From the NCBI GenBank assembly GCA_014208095.1, contig JACHMT010000007.1, positions 124,001 through 188,000 on the forward strand: DNA of 64,000 bases. Direction: 5' to 3'. Every line of letters starts with the position of its first letter. The first letter of the stretch is position 1. This DNA is from Actinospineispora eucalypti (GTDB taxonomy: Bacteria > Actinomycetota > Actinomycetes > Mycobacteriales > Pseudonocardiaceae). The notes beneath the pieces are model-generated. The model was not told the origin of the DNA, made no database searches, and saw only the letters and a list, made by a program, of their open reading frames with translations. Of the stretch, positions 1 through 7,951 are shown one piece after another. The position numbers and the translations under genes were made by a program.

Positions 1-1
1 C

Positions 2-931
2 CTGACCGACCCGAGCCGGCCGGCGGCGCTGGACGGCCTGGATTCCGGCGGCCAGATCGGCGTGCTGGGCGTCGGCCCCGACGGCCGTACGCCGGTGACC
101 AACGGTGCCGACCTCGTCCCCTGGCTCTGGCGCATCTCCGACCCCGCGAGCGCGACCGACGCGCCGCGCAACGCCCACCTCGGTGCGTTGGCACTGCGCC
201 CGGACGCGAGCGTGTTCGCCATGGCCGGCACCGACCAGAGCCTCTCGCTGTGGAGCGCCACCGGCCCGGCCGGACGGCCCCCGCTGAGCCAGCCGGTTCC
301 CGGCATGCGGGTGAGCTACGTCAACGCGATCGGGTTCAGCCACTCCGGTCGCCTCCTGGCGCACGCCAGCGCCGACCGGCAGGTGCGGCTGTGGAACGTC
401 GCCGACCCGGCCAACCCGGTGGCGCTCGGGGAGCCGTTCCCCACCGGGAGCGGCGGATTCCTGAACGCGGTCGCGTTCAGTCCGGACGACCGCATGCTCG
501 CCGCCGGGAGCACCGACGACACCATCCGCCTCTGGGACATCAGTGACCCGGCCCACCCCCGGCTCGTCGATCCGCCGCTCACCGGAGACACCAGCGGGGT
601 GCACGCCATCGCGTTCAGCCCGGACAGCCGGGTACTGGCCGCCGCCGGCACCGACCGGGCCGTCCGGCGCTGGGACGTCACCGATCCGGCGGCGCCGAAA
701 CTCCTCGGGCAACCGCTCACCGGACACACCGGGCCGGTGCACGCGATCGCCTTCAGCCCGGACGGCCGGCTGCTGGCCAGTGCCGGCGCCGATCAAACCG
801 TCCGGATCTGGCGGCTGGACCTGGACCAGACCATCCAGAACATCTGCGCCAACACGCACAACGTGCTCACCGAGGCCGAATGGCGGGAGTACGTCTCCGC
901 GGACCTGCCGTACCGCCCGCCCTGTCCGTGA
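2..931 (+). CDS. WD40 repeat protein, C-terminal part (5' end outside window)
   Basis: The reading frame is open from the window edge, so the N-terminus is missing. About five complete beta-propeller blades and one partial blade are visible, each of the form V-x-A-I-A-F-S-P-D...LA-A-G-T-D...VRxWDVTDPA. The protein ends in the extension NICANTHNVLTEAEW, common at the end of actinobacterial WD40 proteins. The family usually forms a protein-interaction scaffold, and in actinobacteria it is often fused to an N-terminal STAND NTPase or kinase, but that part cannot be seen. The stop lies 3 bp from the end of the convergent tetR gene. Family assignment is firm; function is unknown. Confidence 0.85.
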   Translation: MTDPSRPAALDGLDSGGQIGVLGVGPDGRTPVTNGADLVPWLWRISDPASATDAPRNAHLGALALRPDASVFAMAGTDQSLSLWSATGPAGRPPLSQPVPGMRVSYVNAIGFSHSGRLLAHASADRQVRLWNVADPANPVALGEPFPTGSGGFLNAVAFSPDDRMLAAGSTDDTIRLWDISDPAHPRLVDPPLTGDTSGVHAIAFSPDSRVLAAAGTDRAVRRWDVTDPAAPKLLGQPLTGHTGPVHAIAFSPDGRLLASAGADQTVRIWRLDLDQTIQNICANTHNVLTEAEWREYVSADLPYRPPCP

Positions 932-934
932 TCT

Positions 935-1639
935 TCAGCCGACCACCGAGTCCGCGCCGGCCGCCTTGCGGAGTTTGGCGCGCAGGATGGTCTGGGCCAT
1001 GGGGCCGAGGTCGTCGACCATCTCGATGAGCGCGCCCAGGCGGCCCATCGCCGCCAGCGCCTGCTCGGCGGCCTCGTGGTCCGCGGCGTCGTAGAGTCCG
1101 AAACCGACGAACGCGGCCGCCAGTGCCCGGGCCAGCCCGGGCACGTCCAGGCACTCGGCGAACACCGAACCGGACAGCGCGCGCTCCAGCACGCCCTCCA
1201 GCTGGCTGACCCACATGCTGAGCGCGGCGGCGCTGGCCTCGGCCAGCTTCGGCTCGGCCTGCGCGCCGGCCAGCATCTGCGCGAGCATGATCACGTTGCC
1301 CTCGGCGCGCTCCCGCTTGTGGATCCGCACGCCCAGCTCCAACAGGTCGGACAGCGAGTCGGCCGAGGAGAACTCGGCGGCGTACACGGCGGCGCGTTCC
1401 CGCGAGCCGTGCGCGCAGGCCTCGGTGAGCAGCTCGCCGACGCTGCCGAAGTGGTAGAAGATCAACGCCTGGTTCACCCCGGCCGCCGACGCGATCACCC
1501 GCGCCGAGGCGCCCGCTATGCCCCGGTCCCGGAGGGTCTCCAGTGCGCCCTCGAGCAACCGGGTCCGGGTGTCGGCGCCGTCCCGCGCCTGCGCGCGGGC
1601 GCGTCCCGCCGGTGCCTCGGTGGTCGACTCCGTGCTCAT
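935..1639 (-). CDS. TetR family transcriptional regulator
   Basis: A 234-residue protein with an N-terminal TetR helix-turn-helix at about residues 22-70 (TRTRLLEGALETL, ...VNQALIFYHFGSVGELL). The C-terminal ligand domain is not diagnostic. Its ATG overlaps the TGA of the upstream salicylate synthase by four bases, so the two are translationally coupled. Two 16-bp palindromes of TetR-operator type lie before the synthase gene, making an autoregulated two-gene operon the simplest reading. The C-terminal half is rich in Ala, Leu and Glu, as usual for the dimerisation bundle. The inducing ligand is unknown. Confidence 0.9.
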   Translation of the reverse strand: MSTESTTEAPAGRARAQARDGADTRTRLLEGALETLRDRGIAGASARVIASAAGVNQALIFYHFGSVGELLTEACAHGSRERAAVYAAEFSSADSLSDLLELGVRIHKRERAEGNVIMLAQMLAGAQAEPKLAEASAAALSMWVSQLEGVLERALSGSVFAECLDVPGLARALAAAFVGFGLYDAADHEAAEQALAAMGRLGALIEMVDDLGPMAQTILRAKLRKAAGADSVVG

Positions 1640-3015
1640 GTCGGCCCCGTTGCCGTCCCTACGGGCGCGGGGACCAGGAACGGGGCGATGCTGCGCAGCT
1701 TCTCCCGGGTCTCCTCGAACTCCCGGTCCGGCCGGGACTGGGCCACCACGCCGGCCCCGGAGCGCAGCCAGGTCCGTTCACCGTCCTGGTAGACCGCGCG
1801 CAGGACCACGGCGGCATCCAGCGCCCCGTGTGCGTCGGCGGTGACCACCACGCCACCGTACAGTCCCCTCGGCTCCCGTTCATAGCGCGCGATCGCCTGG
1901 TAGGCGGCCGGTTTGGGCAGGCCGGACACGGTCACCGCCGGGAACATCCGGGCCAGCGCGTGCCAGCCGGTGCGGGTGTCGGCCAGCTTCCCGGTGACCC
2001 GGGAGGCCAGGTGCTGCACGCTCCCCCGGCGCCCGACCGTCATGAACTCCTCGACCAGCACCGAGCCCTCCCGGCACACCGCACGCAGCTCCTCCTGCGC
2101 GGCCCGCACCGAGACGACGTGCTCGAAGACCTCCTTGGCGTCGTTCACCAGCTCGTCGCGCAGCGCGGCGTCGCGGCTCGGGTCCCCGGACAGCGCGCGG
2201 GTGCCGGCCAGCGGCTGGGTGGACACGGACCCGTCGCCGCGCGCCTCCAACAGCGTCTCCGGGCTGAACCCGGCCGACCGCAGCCCCCCGAGGTCCAGCA
2301 GGAAGGAACGCACCGGGGTGTTGCTCCGGCGGCCGACCTGGTACGTGGCCGCCAGGTCGATCCCGCCGGGCACCGGCACCTCGCGGGAAAGCACCACCTT
2401 GCGCATGTGGTCCGCCCGGATCTCCGCCACCGCCGAGGCGACCGCGTCCCGGTAGCCGTCGTGGTCCACGGTGTCGTCCACCGGGGCGTCCACGCCGGGC
2501 CAGCCGGCCGGTTCGCGCAGCCGTTCCAGCTGGTCGTGCAGCTCGGCGAGGTCATCCCAGCGCAGCGCGCGCAGCAGCGCGGTGCCGGCGCCCAGCCGCA
2601 CCTCCCGGCTCGGCACGACCAGGTGACCGAGGGTCAGCCCCTCCGGCACCTCCGGCCGGCCGAACCGCAGGTAGCTCAGCTCGAACCCCAGCCATCCGTA
2701 GGCCCGCCAACCGTCCACGCCGCACTCGGCGAGCAACTCGGAGACCCGGTGCAGCGGCTCGTCCGGCATCGGCTCGACGGTCCAGTCGGCGCGCCGCGGA
2801 CCCCGGAACCGGATCTGCGAGCGGGTCAGCACGATCTCCGCCGCCGCGCCGAAACCGACCGAAACCTCGCCCGGCCGCTCGTAGAGCATGTAGCCCTCGC
2901 CCGCCGAGCGGGTCAGCTCGGCCCCGGCGGTGATCGGGTCCATACGCAGTGGCACCGTAGCCTCGGCGTACCGCACATCGTTCAGCACCGACCCGGCCTG
3001 ACCTGCGGTTGCCAT
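1636..3015 (-). CDS. mbtI: salicylate synthase (MbtI/Irp9 type, chorismate-utilising)
   Basis: A 459-residue protein that should convert chorismate through isochorismate to salicylate and pyruvate. The C-terminal chorismate-binding domain carries KVVLSREVPV (general-base Lys), GFSPETLLEA (general-acid Glu of the SPE motif), PLAGTRA, AKEVFEHV and REFEETREK (Mg-binding Glu residues), and VEEFMTVGRRGSVQHL. All agree with MbtI; one nearby position is TQP where MbtI has TEP. Salicylate is a precursor of aryl-capped siderophores, but no NRPS genes are adjacent. The ATG has a GGGGG ribosome-binding site. The promoter shows TetR-type palindromes and no iron box, which is unusual for a siderophore gene. 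Isochorismate synthase alone is a less likely alternative. Confidence 0.88.
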   Translation of the reverse strand: MATAGQAGSVLNDVRYAEATVPLRMDPITAGAELTRSAGEGYMLYERPGEVSVGFGAAAEIVLTRSQIRFRGPRRADWTVEPMPDEPLHRVSELLAECGVDGWRAYGWLGFELSYLRFGRPEVPEGLTLGHLVVPSREVRLGAGTALLRALRWDDLAELHDQLERLREPAGWPGVDAPVDDTVDHDGYRDAVASAVAEIRADHMRKVVLSREVPVPGGIDLAATYQVGRRSNTPVRSFLLDLGGLRSAGFSPETLLEARGDGSVSTQPLAGTRALSGDPSRDAALRDELVNDAKEVFEHVVSVRAAQEELRAVCREGSVLVEEFMTVGRRGSVQHLASRVTGKLADTRTGWHALARMFPAVTVSGLPKPAAYQAIARYEREPRGLYGGVVVTADAHGALDAAVVLRAVYQDGERTWLRSGAGVVAQSRPDREFEETREKLRSIAPFLVPAPVGTATGPT

Positions 3016-3028
3016 CGAACCCCCAGTG

Positions 3029-3044
3029 TTGAGCGATCGCTTAA
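3029..3044. promoter_or_regulatory. TetR-type operator, copy 1
   Basis: TTGAGCGATCGCTTAA is a near-perfect palindrome (arms TTGAGCG and CGCTTAA, 2-bp centre) lying 13 bp before the salicylate synthase ATG. With copy 2 it forms a tandem pair 35 bp apart, start to start. The adjacent tetR gene is the probable owner (inference). Confidence 0.75.
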
Positions 3045-3063
3045 GGCAACGCTATCACAGCCC

Positions 3064-3079
3064 TTGAGCGGTCGCTCAA
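3064..3079. promoter_or_regulatory. TetR-type operator, copy 2
   Basis: TTGAGCGGTCGCTCAA has perfect 7-bp arms around a 2-bp centre and shares its left arm with copy 1. It probably covers the promoter of the salicylate synthase-tetR operon. The remaining bases up to the end of the next gene at 3222 show nothing else that I can support. Confidence 0.75.
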
Positions 3080-3221
3080 ACGCCTTGCGGTGGCATGCAT
3101 GCCACATCTTCGGTCGCCGTGTTCGTTGTCGTCGCTGCCCGCCCGATGAAGTTCGCAAGTGCTGGATCGTGCGATCCGTCGCACCTGCGCCTGCGGGGCA
3201 GGGCTTCCGCGACGGCGCGGG

Positions 3222-4754
3222 TTAGAGGTCGTTGCCGGGGTAGGAGAGGTTGAAGCTTTTGTTGGTGAGGGGGAAGTCAGGGACGATCGTGTCGGAGAGC
3301 GCGACGGGCAGCGCGGGCCAGTTGAAGAAGCTGGGGTCGACGATCTTCACGCGGGTCAACCTGCCGTCGGGGGCGAGTTCGACGCGGTGGGTGACGGCGC
3401 CGCGCCAGCCCTCCACGATCCCCACCCCGGAACGCGCTCCCCGATCGGGCGGGTTGTCGGCGGGGCGCGCCGGGGCAGTGGCGGTGAGGCGTCCGTCCAG
3501 TACCTCGACCAGTGAGGTGATCAGGGCGAGAGATGCACTGATTTCCTCGGCGCGGACCACGAAGCGGGCGAGCACGTCACCGCGGGTGTGGGTGTGTCGG
3601 GTGCGTGTCCACGGGTCGGGTAGGGCGGGGTGGTCGTGGCGGGCGTCGGTGACGAGGCCGCTTGCTCGGGCGACGTAGCCGAGGGTGCCGAGGTCCGTGG
3701 CCTGTGTGCGGGTCAGGACCGCGGTGCCGGTGAATCGGTCCAGGACGACACTGTGGTCCAGGGCGAGGTTCACGATTTCGGCGATGTCGCTGCCGATACC
3801 GGCCAACGTCGTGGGGTCGGGGAGCGCGGCGAGGTGGGCGGTGCCGGGGTGGATCGCGCCGCGCAGGAGCCGGTGCCCGGTGACCTGGTCGTTGATGCGC
3901 AGGAGTTGTTCACGAATGCGTTGGGCGTGGGTGTTGAGGATGCCGTGGCCGACGTCGTTGCACAGCGCTCCGAGATCGGTGACATGGTTGTAGATTCGTT
4001 CGAGTTCGAGCAGGACACCGCGCAGCCGGGCCGTGTCGGGTGGTAGGTGCAGTCCGAGGGCTTCCTCGACCGCCTGGCAGAACGCCCAGGTGTGCCCGAC
4101 GGTGGTGTCGCCGCTGATTCGTTCGGCGAGTTCGACCGCGTCCCGGGGATGGCGGTGTTGGAACAGCTTTTCCACGCCGCGGTGGGTGAACCACAACCGG
4201 GCTTTGAGGTTCAGGATCGTTTCGCCGACCACGGAGAACCGGAAGTGGCCCGGTCCGATCATTCCCGCGTGTACCGGGCCGACCGGGATCTCGTAGACCC
4301 CGGGGCCTTCCACCGTGCGGAACGGGTAGGGCCCGTCGGGCTCGCCGAACACCGGTGGCGGGCCGGCGTCGGCGAGCATCGGGTACCAGCCCGTGGGCCA
4401 GTGGAAATGCCGCACCAACCGGCGTGGCAGCGGGTGCTGGACCGGGATGATCCCGAACAGGTCGCGCATCTCGCGTTCGAATCGGCCGGCGGGGAAGGAC
4501 AAGGCGGCCAAGCTCGGCACTTCGGGCCGGGTGGGGTCGAGTCGCACATGCAGCTCGACTCGCCGGTCCGGCCGGGGCGCGGTGAACAGGTACACCGCCC
4601 GCAACCCTCCGCCGCCCGTGCCGGTGTGGTCGCGGTCGTCGTGCCCGGCTACCAACGCGACCCGGAAACCCTGGGTGAGCAGGTCATCGGCCTGTCCCGC
4701 GAGCTGCGCGGGCGTCAGGGACAGCGCGGTTCGCTGGTGGTTCGCGGCAATCAT
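3222..4754 (-). CDS. hycE: HycE/HyfG-like large subunit (NuoC-NuoD fusion) lacking NiFe ligands
   Basis: A 510-residue fusion of a NuoC-like 30-kDa domain (about residues 1-125, with RFEREMRDLFGI) and a NuoD/[NiFe] large-subunit-like domain. In true group 4 hydrogenases the metal is held by RxCGxC...H and a C-terminal DPCxxC. Here the first reads RISGDTTVGH (residues 212-221, Ser214 and Thr217 replace Cys) and the second DPSFFN (473-478, Ser475 and Asn478 replace Cys). All four ligands are gone, so NiFe chemistry is excluded and the subunit is of the hydrogenase-related (Ehr) class. It is the last gene of the cluster; its ATG overlaps the stop of the preceding membrane-subunit gene. Homologous in order to M. 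tuberculosis Rv0087. The electron donor is unknown. Confidence 0.92.
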   Translation of the reverse strand: MIAANHQRTALSLTPAQLAGQADDLLTQGFRVALVAGHDDRDHTGTGGGGLRAVYLFTAPRPDRRVELHVRLDPTRPEVPSLAALSFPAGRFEREMRDLFGIIPVQHPLPRRLVRHFHWPTGWYPMLADAGPPPVFGEPDGPYPFRTVEGPGVYEIPVGPVHAGMIGPGHFRFSVVGETILNLKARLWFTHRGVEKLFQHRHPRDAVELAERISGDTTVGHTWAFCQAVEEALGLHLPPDTARLRGVLLELERIYNHVTDLGALCNDVGHGILNTHAQRIREQLLRINDQVTGHRLLRGAIHPGTAHLAALPDPTTLAGIGSDIAEIVNLALDHSVVLDRFTGTAVLTRTQATDLGTLGYVARASGLVTDARHDHPALPDPWTRTRHTHTRGDVLARFVVRAEEISASLALITSLVEVLDGRLTATAPARPADNPPDRGARSGVGIVEGWRGAVTHRVELAPDGRLTRVKIVDPSFFNWPALPVALSDTIVPDFPLTNKSFNLSYPGNDL

Positions 4755-6313
4755 GGCGTGCTCGTGATCGTGTCCGCGGCCTGGTAAAGCAACTGTTGGA
4801 GTGCTCCTGTCGTGATCCCGAGGACGGCGCACGCGATCAGGCCGGCGGCGAGGACGGCGATGGTGCTGAGCGGGCCGCGTTCGGCCGGCGGCACGGCCGG
4901 GGTGGCCTCCGCGTACGACCTGGTGGTCGGGCTGGTGAGGTTCGACGTGGGCGCGGTGTGGGGCACGGGTTCGGCCGGCCGGGGTGTGGGATTGCCGAGC
5001 AGCATGTGCGCGGAGTGGGCAAGCAGGGCGGCGGTGATCACCAGCACCAGCAGCAGGACCACCGCGGCGGGCCAGCCCAGGCCGGCAGTGAACGCGGCGC
5101 GGAACAGGCCCAACTCGCTGGCGAAGACGCTGAACGGCGGGAAGCCGAGCAGGGCGAGCACACCGAGGCCGACACAGCCGGCCAGCGCGGGGTCGCGGGC
5201 GGCCAGGCCGCGCACTTGATGGACCTGGCTGGTGCCGGTCAGCTGCAGGATCCGGCCCGAACCCACGAACAGCACCGCTTTGACCAGGCCGTGGCCGAGC
5301 ACGTGCAGCAGCAGCGCGGCGACCGCGAGGCGGGTCCCGGTCGCGGCGCCGAAGGCGAGCAGGCCCATGTGTTCCATGCTGGAATAAGCCAGCATGCGCT
5401 TGTAGTCGCGCTGCGCGAGCAGCAACGTGGCCGCCACGGCCAGGGTGGTCAGGGACATCACCAGCAGCATCGCCCGGGCGAAACCGGGGCCGATGGCGGC
5501 ATCGGCGAGGTGTTTGACCCGCAGGATGGCGTAGAACGCGACCGACAACAGCACCCCGGACATCAACGCGGACACCGGGGCGGGGGCTTGGGAGTGCGCG
5601 TCGGGTAGCCACGCGTGCAGCGGGGCCAGGCCGACCTTGGTGCCGAACCCGAGGATCAGCAGCACCACCGCTATCCGGGTCACCCCGGTGTCCAGGTGGG
5701 GGGCGATCGCGTTCAGGGTCTCCAGGTTCAGGCCGGGCCGGCCGGCGTGGGTGGCGGCGTAGTTGAGCAGGAAGCTGCCGAGCAGCGCCAGCGCGATCCC
5801 GGTGGAGCAGATCACCACGTACTTCCAGGCCGCCTCCACCGCCGCGCGGGTTCGGCGCTGGCCGACCAGGAACGCGGTGGCGATCGTGGTCGCCTCGATG
5901 GCCACCCACAGCAGCCCGAGGTCGGCGGCCAGCAGCGCGGCGGCCATCGCGGCGACGAACAGTGCCACCAGCACGCAGTGTCGGGCGGCGGTGCGCGCGG
6001 TGGCCCGTCCGGCGGTGATCTCGGCGGTCAGGTAGGCGGGGGTGGCCGCCGTGGCAAGCAGCGCGATCATCCCGATCGCCACCAGCATGTACGCCGAGAG
6101 CGCGTCGACCCGCAGCACACCTCCCGCCACGGTGTGCGGGCCGGTACGGGCCACCACGGCGGCGAGCGTGACCGCCGTGCACAGCACCAGCGCCATCGAG
6201 CCGGTGGCGAGCCAGCGCGTGGCCGGGCGCCAGCCGAACACCGCGTAGCCGAGTGCGCCGAGCGGCGGCAACACCACCGGCGCCAGGATCAGCGGGGAAA
6301 CCAAGGTGCCCAT
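4751..6313 (-). CDS. hyfF: HyfF/HycQ-like proton-translocating membrane subunit
   Basis: A 520-residue polytopic membrane protein of the NuoL/M/N antiporter-like family. Key charged residues of the ion channel are present: Glu140 in LLWVAIEATTI and the Lys in GFGTKVGLAPLHAWLPDAHS. The start ATG overlaps the preceding TGA as TGATG, and the stop overlaps the ATG of the large subunit as ATGA, so translation is coupled. It should form one of the two antiporter-like arms of the complex, together with the HyfB-like subunit. It corresponds to Rv0086 (HycQ) in the M. tuberculosis order. Confidence 0.92.
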   Translation of the reverse strand: MGTLVSPLILAPVVLPPLGALGYAVFGWRPATRWLATGSMALVLCTAVTLAAVVARTGPHTVAGGVLRVDALSAYMLVAIGMIALLATAATPAYLTAEITAGRATARTAARHCVLVALFVAAMAAALLAADLGLLWVAIEATTIATAFLVGQRRTRAAVEAAWKYVVICSTGIALALLGSFLLNYAATHAGRPGLNLETLNAIAPHLDTGVTRIAVVLLILGFGTKVGLAPLHAWLPDAHSQAPAPVSALMSGVLLSVAFYAILRVKHLADAAIGPGFARAMLLVMSLTTLAVAATLLLAQRDYKRMLAYSSMEHMGLLAFGAATGTRLAVAALLLHVLGHGLVKAVLFVGSGRILQLTGTSQVHQVRGLAARDPALAGCVGLGVLALLGFPPFSVFASELGLFRAAFTAGLGWPAAVVLLLVLVITAALLAHSAHMLLGNPTPRPAEPVPHTAPTSNLTSPTTRSYAEATPAVPPAERGPLSTIAVLAAGLIACAVLGITTGALQQLLYQAADTITSTP

Positions 6314-6972
6314 CAGTCGCGCAGCTCCCGCAGTTCGTCCAGATCGGTGTCGCCGAACGCCTCGCGCATGCGGGTGGTGAGGATCTGCAACACCAGCACC
6401 GCCAGCAGCACGTCCAGGGAGACGCCGAGCTCGACCGCCAGGCCGACGCCGGCGGTGGTGAGGAACCCGATCGCGGTGATGCCGTTGTCCATCAGCAGGA
6501 ACCCGACCAGCTGCGACAGCGCGCGGCGGCGGGTGACCAACACGAAGAACCCGATCAACACCACGGTGAGGCCGACCGGGATTGCCTGGGTCGCCGGGGC
6601 GGGCGCGAGGTCGACCAGCGGCCGGGACACCGCGTAGGCCAGCAGCGTGAGGACGGCGGCGGCCAGCAACGAGGCCGCGACGTTGACCAGCGGGTCGGTC
6701 TCCCGCCTGGCCTCCCCCGCGCGGCCGAGGGCGCGGGCCAGCAGCCAGGGCAACACCCCGGCGCGCAAGACCAGCACACCCGCCGCCACCATCCCCAGTT
6801 CCAGGGACGCCTGACGAGCGGCCAGCACGGCGACCAGCGCGGCCAACGCCACTCCCTGCACGGCGAACACCCGGATGATCACCGCCAGCTCGCGGCGCCA
6901 CAGCACCAGCACCGCGCACAGCAGCAACCCGCCGCAGGCCAGGTCCAGTAGCTGCACGTACAACAACTCCAC
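6313..6972 (-). CDS. hyfE: HyfE/HycP-like membrane subunit
   Basis: A 219-residue hydrophobic protein with about seven predicted membrane helices, matching HyfE in length and position. The C-terminal half has RRRALSQLVGFLLMDNGI and ends LDVLLAVLVLQILTTRMREAFG, resembling the NuoK-like core of HyfE. The GTG start is chosen for length and an upstream GGGAGGG; an in-frame TTG two codons earlier is equally compatible with that site. The gap to the HycD-like gene is 19 bp. It probably links the antiporter-like subunits to the HycD-like subunit. Confidence 0.88.
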   Translation of the reverse strand: MELLYVQLLDLACGGLLLCAVLVLWRRELAVIIRVFAVQGVALAALVAVLAARQASLELGMVAAGVLVLRAGVLPWLLARALGRAGEARRETDPLVNVAASLLAAAVLTLLAYAVSRPLVDLAPAPATQAIPVGLTVVLIGFFVLVTRRRALSQLVGFLLMDNGITAIGFLTTAGVGLAVELGVSLDVLLAVLVLQILTTRMREAFGDTDLDELRELRD

Positions 6973-6991
6973 GAGCAACCGGCCCTCCCTT

Positions 6992-7951
6992 CTAGGCGAG
7001 GAAGAACGAGGCGGTGACCGCCGACAGGGCCAGCAGGAACGAGCCGGCCAGCAACTCCGGTACCCGGAACAGCCGCAGTTTCGCCAGGAAGACCTCCGCG
7101 ACGGCCAACGCGACCCCGAGCACACCGACCTTGAGCACCAACACCGCGGCGGCGCCGAGCACGCCCAGCGGGATGGCGGTGCCAGCGGCCTCGGTGGCGA
7201 TCCCCCACGGCACGAACAGATTGGCCAGCAGCCCGAGAAACACCGCCAGCCGCATCGACGAGGCCAACTCCACCAGCGCCAGGTCCGGGCCGGCGTACTC
7301 CAGCACCATGGCCTCGTGGACCATGGTCAGCTCCAGGTGGGTGGACGGGTTGTCCACCGGCAACCGCCCGGTCTCCGCCACCACGACCACGACCAGCGCC
7401 ACGGCGGCGAGCAGGCTCACCGGGGACACCACCCGTGCCGGGTCGCCCAAGGTCGCGGCGACGATGTCGGCCAGGTTGGTCGACCCGACCCGCACGGACA
7501 GCGCGAAGATCGCCACCAGCAGGGTCGGCTCGACCAGCGCGATGATGGTCATCTCCCGGCTCGCGCCCATCCCACCGAACGCGGTACCGGTATCCAGCCC
7601 GGCCAGCGCCAGCGTCGCGGTGCCGAACGCCAGCAGCGCCACCACCACGAACAGATCCGCCACCGACCGCAACAGCGGCTCGACCACCAGGAACGGGGCC
7701 GCCGTCGCGACCACCAACACGGTGGCCATCAGCACCAACGGGGCCAGCCGGAACATCTCGCTGGTCCCCCGCGGCGTGATCGCCTCCTTGCCGAACAGCT
7801 TGCGCAGATCCCGCCACGGCTGCCCCACCCCCGGCCCGACCCGGCCCTCCAACCTGGCCCGCACCTGCCGCATCAACCCGACCAGCAGCGGCGCCCCGCC
7901 GATCAGCAACACCGGCTGGGCCACCCCGCCCAACACCCCCAGCGCGCTCAC
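6992..7951 (-). CDS. hycD: HycD/HyfC-like (NuoH-like) membrane subunit
   Basis: A 319-residue membrane protein of the NuoH/HycD family, which anchors the peripheral arm and helps carry the coupling ion. It has LVGLMRQVRARLEGRVGPG near the N-terminus, GKEAITPRGTSEMFRLAP, and the conserved acidic loop ETGRLPVDNPSTHLELTMVH. The GTG start overlaps the stop of the HyfB-like gene as GTGA, which fixes the start. A much longer frame continues upstream, but it is only the complement of the HyfB-like gene. Confidence 0.92.
   Translation of the reverse strand: MSALGVLGGVAQPVLLIGGAPLLVGLMRQVRARLEGRVGPGVGQPWRDLRKLFGKEAITPRGTSEMFRLAPLVLMATVLVVATAAPFLVVEPLLRSVADLFVVVALLAFGTATLALAGLDTGTAFGGMGASREMTIIALVEPTLLVAIFALSVRVGSTNLADIVAATLGDPARVVSPVSLLAAVALVVVVVAETGRLPVDNPSTHLELTMVHEAMVLEYAGPDLALVELASSMRLAVFLGLLANLFVPWGIATEAAGTAIPLGVLGAAAVLVLKVGVLGVALAVAEVFLAKLRLFRVPELLAGSFLLALSAVTASFFLA

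Noticed and set aside
1543-3225. Long plus-strand frames opposite the salicylate synthase and similar shadow frames across the window
   Set aside because: They are rich in Arg, Pro, His and Gly and lack family motifs; they reflect the third-base GC bias of the true genes on the other strand.
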